Source of the DNA: Gari tellinella
Taxonomy: Eukaryota > Mollusca > Bivalvia > Cardiida > Psammobiidae
Direction: 5' to 3'
DNA: 64,000 nt
NCBI GenBank assembly: GCA_922989275.2
Contig: OV277862.1
Coordinates: forward strand, 23,355,543 to 23,419,542
In this document: positions 45,161 through 54,606 of the stretch, in pieces
Layout of the letters: each line of letters opens with the position of its first letter
Position numbering within the stretch: position 1 is the first letter of the stretch
Notes under the pieces: generated by a model
Told to the model about the DNA's origin: nothing
The model's database searches: none
The model's input: only the letters and a program-made list of their open reading frames with translations
Position numbers and translations under genes: made by a program

Positions 45161-46020
45161 TCTAAAATGAAGATTTCAAACACACTTCAGAGCTCACCAT
45201 TTCAGTTCTAATTTCCATTTTTCTCCCCGGGGGAGAACCCCCGGACCCCCCTCCAGCTTGATCAATTTCAAGTTTTAGAAAACCAATAACTTAGTAACTA
45301 CAAAGATGGCAGCTCAAACCTACGGTGCTACATGTAATCTGCTAGATGTACCTCTCGTGCGTCTAAACATTGAGTCAAATAGTTATATAATGTTATGTCT
45401 TATATATAACGAACCTTTGAAGAAAATTGTATGGATCACATAGTTCGTATTTAGTGCCTAAAACCCCCACCAACAATTTTTCATAGTTCATATACATGTG
45501 GATCGTACGTACAATGTATACCTAAATCGTCTAAAAGTCGAAAGTTCTTGGAAATATATAGGTTAGTCACATTTATCGTATTCAGTGTCCAAAATCCCTA
45601 CAAACACACTTCAGAACTCACCATTTCAGTTCTTATTTCGATTTTTTCTCCCGGGGGATGACCCCCGGATCCCACTTTCATCGGTCAAGTTCAAGTTTCA
45701 GAAAATAAAGAACTTAGTTACTAGAAAGTTGACAGCCTGAAAAACTTCTACAGTGTTTCGTGTACTTCTCGTGAGTCTTAAAGTCAAATAGTTCTAGCAG
45801 TGGAAAAATTAGTCACAAAATAAGGTTGTGTCTAATAAAACAGAGCCTTCAAAGCAATTGTATGGTTCACGTTGATCGTATTCAGTGTCCCTATTCCCTC
45901 AAAAAAACACTTCAGAGCTCACCATTTCAGTTCTTGTTTCCATTTTTCTCCCCGGGGGAGGACCCCCGGACCCCCGGACCCCTACTTGCATTTTTCAAGT
46001 TCGAGTTTTGAAAACTCAGG
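45161..46020. repeat. Diverged tandem repeat, three units of ~300-420 bp
   Basis: Units start near 45181, 45603 and 45906 with CACTTCAGAGCTCACCATTT, then TTTTCTCCCCGGGGGA / CCCCCGGA (a CCCCGGGGG palindrome), then AAGTTCAAGTTT and CTTAGTTACTA. This is probably the body of the CAGGGGCGTAGCC-type element whose left end is at 40434. Confidence 0.65.
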
Positions 46021-46079
46021 ATCTTAACAACTACAAATTTAAATCAGCATCATGAAAAATAAATACGGTGCTTCATGCA

Positions 46080-46246
46080 CCTCTCGTGCGGCAAAGAGCC
46101 TGTAGCTAATATCTTTAAAATACTTAATTGTTAAAGTTCTCTTTCATTACCTGTTTAGTTTGTATTACACCTTCAATTAACCTCATGTATTCATGTGAAA
46201 ACATGTACTGAGCGAAATAAAGAATTTGAATTTGAATTTGAATTTA
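46080..46246 (+). mobile_element. LINE 3' tail with TTTGAA microsatellite
   Basis: TGTATTCATGTGAAAACATG (a hairpin), then CTGAGCGAAATAAAGAATTTGAATTTGAATTTGAATTT. An AATAAA followed by a short tandem tail is the usual 3' end of CR1-type and related LINEs. No coding part remains. Confidence 0.6.
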
Positions 46247-46633
46247 GAAAACTTGCTAATGACACGTATGGCAATTTATACCAATTTTTACTGTGTTTAA
46301 GCTCTGCCAATATGACAGTTCCCCAACAATAGGTTGTTTTTATCGACATAATGGCTTATTAGAGGTAATACAATAACGACAAAAAAAATCTGGTAAAAAA
46401 TGTCATCTGCTTTATTTTTTAGAACATTTAACGATATGACCTGCGTACTGAAAACTTGATTAACGAAACAATAACATCAAAACTATGACCGAAAACGGTA
46501 TAAATTGCCGTACGTGTCATTAGCGAGTTCTTGCTACAAAAACGTACAAGAAAGACAACTCCAATTCTTAACATTCCTATTGCGAGTTATCGTTCTTGTA
46601 CGTGTCAATAGATAGAATCATAGAAAACTTGCT
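46247..46633. mobile_element. Repeat family F, copy 2, with inverted ends
   Basis: Contains GCTAATGACACGTATGGCAA at the left and the inverted TTGCCGTACGTGTCATTAGC at about 46506-46525, then the common F block to ATAGATAGAATCA. TAGAAAACTTGCT occurs at both borders (about 46246 and 46621), a possible 13-bp target duplication. No coding capacity. Confidence 0.6.
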
Positions 46634-46832
46634 TTTGAACAGAACAGAACAGAACATTCTTTTATTTCTCACAGTTTACAAATATTTTGTAAAAACATGT
46701 GAACAAATACATATCAATAGTTTCATGTAAAAGGTTGACATTTTTCAAAGACAGTGGTAATGTGGTTTGATATCTGGGGCGTTAGCTCCTAATTTGATAC
46801 AGCAATAACAACAAGTAAAGTAAATGGGAGGA

Positions 46833-46847
46833 GGGGGGGGGGGGGGG
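46833..46847 (+). repeat. G homopolymer (15)
   Basis: Fifteen G in a row in a GGGAGGAGGG context. Confidence 0.75.
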
Positions 46848-47091
46848 AGTGAGCGAAAGGCGAAAACCCAAACCAACGGAAAAAAGAAAGAAAAAGAGTA
46901 ACTTAGCTATTAGGAAAAGTCAAATTTGGGACAAAGATACAGTATTTAAATAGGATCTTCATATTAGTAATCACCTTGATTACAAAGGATTTTTATTTTC
47001 CATTTTTATTTGGGGGACAGCATAAAATTTAACATATAGTTTAACTATGAGGAGTACACTTGTCTATGCAAAGAATGTAGCTAATGACACG

Positions 47092-47480
47092 TACGGCAAT
47101 TTATACCACGTTGAACTGTCTTAATAATTCACCCATACGATAGGTATCCTCGATTTTATCGACTTTATGGATTAATAGTGTGGTAATAAAATAGAATAAA
47201 AACAACAAATCATAAAAATGTCATCTTCTTTTTTAGACATTAACAGATATGATTTGTGTACGGATTTCAGTATGGATTAACCTTTCACCTGTTCAGTTAT
47301 TAATCCATATACGCCGACATTATTTATTATATTTTTATATATATATATATATATGTGTGTATATCAATTCCAATAACAATATAAAAACAAAATAACGAAC
47401 TAAAACGTATTATAAATCGCCGTACGTGTCATTAGCGAGTTCTTGCTACAAAAACGTACAAGATCGACAACTCCATTTCT
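47092..47480. mobile_element. Repeat family F, copy 3
   Basis: From GCTAATGACACGTACGGCAA to the inverted CGCCGTACGTGTCATTAGC (47421-47440) and TTGCTACAAAAACGTACAAG. It is inserted in a repeat I fragment (GAGTACACTTGTCTATGCAA just before). An (AT)n run is at 47336-47354. Further ACGTGTCAATAGA words occur near 47880 and 47925. Confidence 0.6.
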
Positions 47481-48164
47481 TTACATCGCTATTTGTTCTT
47501 ATGGTCATCATAATATTTTATTTTTCGATTTAAACGTATGCAAATTGATTCAACTTATGTGAATTTAAATGGATAACTCATATCAAACCACTCAAAAATG
47601 TGAGAAATGCTTTGCTTAATTATATAGAGCAAACTGTGAGAACATCAACAGCAGGTATATTCAATTAAAACCGTTGTTTATACCTCTTATTTACAAATTC
47701 CTCAAAATCAAAAAACAGATTCATAAAAATACTTACCTATTATGTACATTTATCATGATTGCATTTTATAAAATGCTAAAACATACGGTTGTAATACGTT
47801 TTGGTTACTTTCAACAAATATAGGGCGGAAACTTTCTGGGGTGAGTGTGATTCTTACGATAAAGTGAATATTATGTGCATACGTGTCAATAGAAGGTTTT
47901 TTGTTTTTCATACGTACGTGTCAATAGACTCGGCCAACAGTCTGGGACCCTGTCACGCGTTGATTGGTGTTCTATTAATAGACCAGACTCTATTTTAAAC
48001 ATCTTGTTACGTAGTATCCGGTATCCGAGGCTGGGCGAAGTCACGGACTAATGGTGACGGATCAAAACGGTCGGCTTTACGGCTCAGTCCAAATGTCCGT
48101 GGATGGATAAAATCTGGGACAGTGTAAAATGAGTGTATCTCATAATACAGGTATGCCTTTTCTC

Positions 48165-48330
48165 CGGATTTTTCCTAAATCTTCGGATTTTTATTCCAAC
48201 AGATGGAAGCTTAAATCAGGCTGAAAGTAAAGGAGAATGTGCCTAAAGGCGCATTCTGCTTTACTTACAACCTGCTTTTAGCATCACATGCCTTAAAAAC
48301 TAGAAACATACTATGGCATTGGCGTAGCTT
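48165..48330. mobile_element. CAGG.CTG.CAT-type terminus with family C copy
   Basis: CAGGTATGCCTTTTCTCCGG, TTTTTCCTAAATC is the same terminus as at 62844-63098 and 63850. A family C hairpin half (GATGGAAGCTTAAATCAGGC, hairpin, AACTAGAAACATACTATGG) follows. Confidence 0.6.
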
Positions 48331-49160
48331 CCTATTAGGCAAGTAGGCACGTGCCTACACTTTTTTTCAGAAGTCCAAAAAATAAAAAAAGGCTAAAAAT
48401 GCAGAAAAAGCAATAAAATTGACATCTAATGGGGGTTAGAGGTGAACCCCAATTATTTTTTACATAGATTCATGTTAGTATTTTGCCATTATCAAACGCG
48501 GGAAAAGACCTCAGAACGCACCTAGAGACTATCTAGGAATAAAAATTTCCCGGGGGAGCATACCCCCGCCCCCCCTAGTAAGAAAGCGTACACTTATTAA
48601 TTGGTCTAATCACCCCGTTGGCACGCATGTACAATTGTACTTATTATACTGCAAAGTAAATTCCTTAATTTTCATTGGTCACCGAGCCCTCGGCTGGTAA
48701 AATCATGAAACCCTCGCCTAACGGCTCGGGCAACATGATTTACCTCAGCCGGGAAGAAATCCTCATGTACACTGTGAAGAAACTGTATAACTAATAATGT
48801 AGCTGCCTTATGCAAAACACGCGCTACCGGGTACACACTGTCCTCATACTTGCGACAATTCAAAAAGTAAAAAAAATGCAATAAAATAGGAATATAAGAC
48901 TAAGGGTGGTGTTAGAGTCTAACTAACTTAGAGATTGATGGAAGACAACCTGTCAACAATTACATTATTATAACCTGGAACAGAAAATTTATGTCATTTT
49001 CAGCCGAGTTTTTACATATATTTATGGCAGAATTTTACCTGTCTTGGACGCGCAAAAACGCCCTCAGAACATGCCAGAGGCTATCTAGGAATCAACCCTC
49101 CCCAATCCCCTCCTAGTAAGAGTGAGTTCATAAATTGGTATAGACTAGTTACTTTGGATT
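48316..49160. repeat. GGCGTAGCTTCC repeat region with two related blocks
   Basis: Begins ATTGGCGTAGCTTCCTATTA, then GTAGGCACGTGCCTAC (perfect palindrome). Blocks with CTATCTAGGAAT, CCTCAGAACNC and CCTAGTAAGA occur near 48505-48585 and 49060-49130. The stretch 48650-48890 between them has CTCGGGCAACATGATTTACC but no recognised family. Confidence 0.5.
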
Positions 49161-49287
49161 TCATACGGGCATGTAGTGTGCTCGATCAATTTGTCCCGAA
49201 AAGAAAGTTACATCCAAATAATTTCAAGTAGCGAGTATGTTAATGAATAAATTACGGTATCAGACCCTATGAATTACTAATGGTAGT

Positions 49288-49385
49288 GACTAGGGGTACG
49301 TGACTGTACCTCTAATATTTGAAATTAGCGGTACGGTCACGTACCCCTAGCGAGCCCTGTGAGGGTTGACTAGGGGTACGTGAGT
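49288..49385. repeat. Triple GACTAGGGGTACGTGA motif, one inverted
   Basis: GACTAGGGGTACGTGACTGT, then about 40 bp on the inverted GGTCACGTACCCCTAG, then GACTAGGGGTACGTGAGTCG. The first two form a hairpin. Confidence 0.65.
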
Positions 49386-49576
49386 CGTTTAAACTATGTA
49401 GCAACACATTATTTTGCCTGCAGATACGTTTTTTTTATGCTAATATTAATAATCTCTCATTTCTACCTTTACTTGTGGATATTTATTGGAGAAAAACAAA
49501 GAAACTTCGATAAATATTCCCGACCCAACTTGTTCTCACGGCAGCGATGAGAATAGATGTATTCCGCATGAATTAC

Positions 49577-51516
49577 GGACGATTCGTCAAAGTGTAATCT
49601 CGTCAAAAAGGCAATACATAGTAATGGCAAAAGACGATTCGTCAAAAAGGTTTTTGTGTTGGGGTATATACTAACCTGTTAAATATATATATATAGTAAT
49701 ACTGTTTTGTTAAATGTATAGCTTTATATTGGTAAAATTTGCAATTATCGAGAAGTTGAGATGGGTTTTCTAGCATTCAAAAGTGTAACATAAATTACTA
49801 GATCTAAATATATGTAAAATGAATTTGATGTCGATTTGTCCAAATAAAAGTAAACTCTTACCATAATAGGGAGACTTTTCATCGTATTATATTGAGTTTA
49901 CATTTTATTTAATGTTTAAGCATAATTGATTTACAAGAGAAAGAAAATTTGGCTTAAACCAGGACAAAAGTAATACAGAAATCAGCAATCCCTCGCCCAT
50001 ACATTAAGCAATATTAACTTCTATTAGAATAGCCCGTGTCTTATCCTTGATAGAATGTGTTATTTAAAATCATTTTAGAAAATTGAGTATGGTTTAGACT
50101 CTGATCTAATGCTGAAATTAACACAGAAGCAATGCTTTAATAAGAAACGGTAGATCTCTAGCGCCACGTGCAAACCACTTTAATTGGCTGGGCATTGTTG
50201 TTTATCTGGTGTGAAAAGTTGATTGCAATTACTCGACCTGTTATATCTGCACTGGTATTAAACTGCTATAAACAACAAACCAATTAATGAAATCATCATA
50301 GGCAAACGTGCACTGGAATGTATCGCTCAGTGATCAAACATGTGTCGAACAGTTTGGATACTGATATCATAAGAACTTATCTGATAGCGCGCAAGCCTTA
50401 TTATCATGGTCCACCCTGTTTGACAGTTTGCAGCATAATGTAAATATGTAGATGATAAACATTTAATTTGTTAACAGTGTAGACCCTGACCAAAAGGCTC
50501 CCGACAGTGTTTGATTTCTCTATAGATTAATACATTGTTTGTCATTTTGCACGATTTTACTCTGTACCTTATAGATCTAAGCGTTATGATCAGGGTCTAC
50601 GTACAGTCAGTATTAATACTATTTTAATTCCCAATCTTGAATATCTTTAAATTTATTGTATAACTAAATCAGATTACAAAAATCTTTTTGACGAGTTGAC
50701 TACCCTTTTGAACTATGATTCTTTTTTGACGAGTTGACTACCCCTTTTGTGCAATAATTCCTTTTTGACGAGTTTGCACTTTGACGAATTGTCCATCACC
50801 CATCAGGGTCTACGTACAGTCAGTATTAATACTATTTTAATTCCCAATCTTGAATATCTTTAAATTTATTGTATAACTAAATCAGATTACAAAAATCTTT
50901 TTGACGAGTTGACTACCCTTTTGAACTATGATTCTTTTTTGACGAGTTGACTACCCCTTTTGTGCAATAATTCCTTTTTGACGAGTTTGCACTTTGACGA
51001 ATTGTCCATCACCTTGATTTCTCTATAGATTAATACATTGTTTGTCATTTTGCACGATTTTACTCTGTACCTTATAGATCTAAGCGTTATGATCAGGGTC
51101 TACGTACAGTCAGTATTAATACTATTTTAATTCCCAATCTTGAATATCTTTAAATTTATTGTATAACTAAATCAGATTACAAAAATCTTTTTGACGAGTT
51201 GACTACCCTTTTGAACTATGATTCTTTTTTGACGAGTTGACTACCCCTTTTGTGCAATAATTCCTTTTTGACGAGTTTGCACTTTGACGAATTGTCCATC
51301 ACCCATCAGGGTCTACGTACAGTCAGTATTAATACTATTTTAATTCCCAATCTTGAATATCTTTAAATTTATTGTATAACTAAATCAGATTACAAAAATC
51401 TTTTTGACGAGTTGACTGCCCTTTTGAACTATGATTCTTTTTTGACGAGTTGACTACCCCTTTTGTGCAATAATTCCTTTTTGACGAGTTTGCACTTTGA
51501 CGAATTGTCCATCACC
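49577..51516. mobile_element. Element with inverted GACGAATCGTC/CTCGTCAAAAAGG ends
   Basis: Left motif GGACGATTCGTCAAAGTGTA, ATCTCGTCAAAAAGG (49577-49611) mirrors the right motif at 51477-51510 (CCTTTTTGACGAGTTTGCAC, TTTGACGAATTGTCC). More copies of CGTCAAAAAG-type words sit at 49640-49652 and, inverted, throughout the right part. The right half is a nested duplication described separately. No transposase. The motif-array ends resemble those at 19092 and 36112 in layout but not in sequence. Confidence 0.62.
50511..51516 (+). repeat. 503-bp tandem duplication containing 213-bp sub-repeats
   Basis: Two near-identical 503-bp units (50511-51013 and 51014-51516). Each consists of a spacer (TTGATTTCTCTATAGATTAA, TTGCACGATTTTACTCTG) plus two 213-bp sub-units that start CAGGGTCTACGTACAG at 50591, 50804, 51094 and 51307. 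Identity looks above 99%; one visible change is GACTACCC to GACTGCCC near 51415. Either very recent or an assembly duplication. Confidence 0.88.
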
Positions 51517-51622
51517 CTTTTAGACCTAGCCTATTTGTGTCCAAAATGGCGGGTATCGGACTTGACAAGAATCGCCCCAAAGTTTGAAAGGTTTGACGCA
51601 TAGTATTTGATTATTGTAGCAA

Positions 51623-51910
51623 TTAAGTGCGCGCACTATCTGTATCTAAACTTTCTATATCTAATACGTCGTAGAATATCACGACGGGGGAGAAAGAGTC
51701 GTCATTAGTTGTTATTGGCGATAATATCATATGGCGGGTACCGCGTAGTGCTGACTTGAAAGATTGCACTAGTAATCGGACATCATAGCTGCAACACTGT
51801 TTTAAGAACAGAAACATTGTAGGTGTGTTCGTAATAATAGTAAAGTAAGAAATTAATTTGTGAAAGTTTGTTAGAACAGTAATTTGCAACACAGCACTCT
51901 TGCTAGACAT
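51623..51910 (-). other. 95-codon open frame, uncertain
   Basis: ATG-initiated frame on the minus strand beginning MSSKSAVLQITV. An acceptor-like TTTCTGTTCTTAAAACAG lies inside it, so the part starting CSYDVRLLVQSF could instead be an internal exon. No family is recognised, there is no signal peptide, and the composition is unremarkable. The surrounding sequence is not an obvious repeat, and a CCAAAATGGCGGG YY1-like word lies 80 bp further left. Confidence 0.25.
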
Positions 51911-53397
51911 GCAGATCTGTAGTGTAGAGCATACAGGCTTCCGTTTTTGGACAGAATCACAAAGAACAGAATCCTAATAAAGTCAAGTTGACCAAAGCTA
52001 TTGACTTAAGTGCACATTGAACTGGAAAGATCAGAAACATGCAGGTTTTATGAAATAAAATGAACTACGCTTACTATGGCATTTATAGATTTTAATATCC
52101 ATTGATTCCTTTTCAGTGTCAAACGTTAAATGCAAAAAAAAACACAGACGGGTGTAGCAGTTGGTTCACATGCTTGTAGTTGGTGAAAAAAATTGGGACC
52201 CATAGTTTTTCTATGGGACCCATAGATTTCAAAGTTATGGGTCCCAAAGGACCCATTCTTTTTTTTTTCTAAAATTATTACTGCCTCGAAATATTCGGTT
52301 TGCTTTGGACTTCTACCCTAGTAGCTATATATGACGTTCGCGTAGGGAAAACGTAAACAAGGATTTCCATGAATATCCGCATGTCAATTTCAAATATATT
52401 TTTAGACCACCCAATCAAAAACGATAAAATAATAAAACCCGGTTAGCTGAATCTACACTTCAACCGGTTTGGAAAGGTTTAAAATAAGACAAGAATGGGA
52501 CCAATGGGGCCCTACCGCATTACAGAGTTATCCCAATTTTCATCACGAGTTAACTCCCCTGATAAGGAAAAGGTTGTTTCCGGTTTAGTTAACGCATCAT
52601 TGAGACGGTGTCGATAACGGTCATAAACGATTCGGAAAAGAATAGATCGAATGCGGTTTATTAGTTTGATACCTATATCTATATGCAGTCAAGCTCCCGT
52701 TTATCCCTATGTATTTTAATGTATTAATTTTGTTTAATGTCAAATGCGACGGTTATTTATTTCATCGTTTTTAGCAAACCGAAAGTAGCACTGATCATAC
52801 TTTTTCTATATAACAAAGAAGCCGACTTTTAACATACTTAACAGACACGGGTTTTCACTTCGGTAAAAGAACGTTAACATGGATTAATATTTGAAACAAT
52901 TGTCAATTTTTGTAACGTATTCTATACTGTTTATACCGCTGGAATGTGATACCGTGCATCTTACCTGGATCCAAATTGTTTGGCAAAAGTCGACATGAAC
53001 TCTGTTGAGTCGCGCTTAGTGTTAATCCTTTCTTTACTTCATAGGAATGTTTTTTCACACCTTTGAAAACATAATAGACCCTGTTCAAAGAGCTCTTTTA
53101 GTTATAGGAGCCATCAGGTCAAGCTCTTATCTGTTAGCTTGTAAACAGTATTGGTCTTAATCTGCAAAAACATCAGTGTGACACAAATCTTTGTCGCTCA
53201 TAAGACAAAGTGGCACATTACTTCTTATCTTCCTTCTTTACACCAGTAGTTGTGCATAGCTTAATAGTTACTACGTAAGTAGATCCGGTTACTATATACA
53301 TGGAGAAAGGACAAATGGAGAAGTATCCGGCTTGCTCGCGATTTATCGTGTCGTTCAATCAGCGGCGCTCGCTGGCGGCTAGAAAACAACGTTTTTC
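51911..53397. other. Mostly unassigned sequence
   Basis: 52180-52260 has a repeated TATGGGACCCATAG word with inverted partner TATGGGTCCC. 53085-53150 is a decayed repeat I copy. Otherwise I see nothing I can name. Confidence 0.4.
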
Positions 53398-53952
53398 CGA
53401 AAGTTTGGTGTTAATAGAAATGCTTTTAATGTTATCTTTTCGTTATAAATTTTAATACAGATGTTTTATTAGACCATGATCTCACGACTAGTACAAAATT
53501 TGAGGCGATAGCTTATAATTTGTTTGTTTAGTGAGTTTGTGAAAATGAGAGAGAAAACGTACAGTACTGTATTTTCCATTTTTCCTACGAAAGTTTGGTG
53601 TTAATAGAAATGCTTTTAATGCTATCTTTTCGTTATAAATTTTAATACAGATGTTTTATTAAACCATGATCTCACGACTAGTACAAAATTTGAGGCGATA
53701 GCTTATAAATTGTTAGTTTAGTGAGGTTTTGAAAATGAGAGAAAAACGTATTTTTTCGTTTACCTACGAAGTTTGGTGTTAATATAAATGCTTTTAATGT
53801 CATCTTATCGTTATAAATTTTAATACAGATGTTTTATTAGACCATTATCTTACGCGTAGTACAAAATTTGAGGCGATAGCTTATAAATTGATAGTTTAGT
53901 GAGGTTTTGAAAACGAGAGAAAAACGTATTTTTTCGTTTACCTACGAAGTTT
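53398..53952 (+). repeat. Tandem array, three units of 178-190 bp
   Basis: Units begin CGAA(A)GTTTGGTGTTAATA at 53398, 53588 and 53766, with a fourth truncated at 53945. Shared words: GCTTTTAATG, TAAATTTTAATACAGATG, TTTGAGGCGATAGCTTATA. Units 2 and 3 are closest to each other, both with the 178-bp length. Confidence 0.85.
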
Positions 53953-54118
53953 GTGTGTGTCTATATTTCTCTGCCACTGTCTGTATTTATGTCTCTGTTT
54001 CTCTTTGTGACTGTCTCTCTGTCTGTCTGTTTTTCTCTTATCTCTGTCTGTCAGTCTCTCGCTTCTTCTTTTCTGTCTCCATCTTTCTGTATGAATGTCT
54101 GTCTGTCTCTCTGATGAT
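53953..54118 (+). repeat. CT-rich microsatellite (CTGT/CTCT)
   Basis: Imperfect TCTGTCTCTGTCTGTCTG-type sequence. The overlapping open frames are low-complexity Ser/Leu/Cys strings. Confidence 0.75.
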
Positions 54119-54330
54119 CCTCATGCGGAGAAAAGGTAAAGTGTGTCATAAAGAGCTTAATTTGAAAAAGGGGTAAACTATATTTCAAGAGACATACTCT
54201 ATGAATCCGACATTTTTGCAGCCTGGTCTGGATTACAACTGTTTGCAATTGCAATAGTCATCATGTTACTGGTATTCAGTAATGAGAGGGTTAATCCAGT
54301 CATCAACCAAACCAGGTGCATTGATGTTGG

Positions 54331-54354
54331 TTTTTTTTTTTTTTTTTTTTTTTT
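54331..54354 (+). repeat. T homopolymer (24)
   Basis: A run of 24 T, followed by CAATTCAATTCTATTATC; it could be the poly(A) tail of a retroelement on the minus strand, but nothing else supports that. Confidence 0.7.
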
Positions 54355-54606
54355 CAATTCAATTCTATTATCTTTATTTTTTGTGATTTGTACAATATAT
54401 AAACATCATGCGGTTACAGAAGTCAATCAAAGCGCTGAAAGCACTGAGGAGACCCGCGATTAGTAAAGTATTATAGTTTAATTGAACCCTAGTGAAGAGT
54501 ATACTCGTCTTATGAAAAAAATGTATATGTAAAGAGTTTATTTGTTGTAAGACCTTCCTACCTTATTGGGGTTCTATTTTTTTTTTTAGAGAAAAAATAT
54601 TTTAAA

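Noticed and set aside
51541..51590. Gene start at CCAAAATGGCGGG (MAGIGLDKNRPKV)
   Set aside because: The frame stops after 13 codons and no donor follows convincingly; only the YY1-like word is notable.
53907..54176. Cys/Ser/Leu-rich 89-codon frame resembling a membrane protein
   Set aside because: It is a translation of the CT microsatellite.
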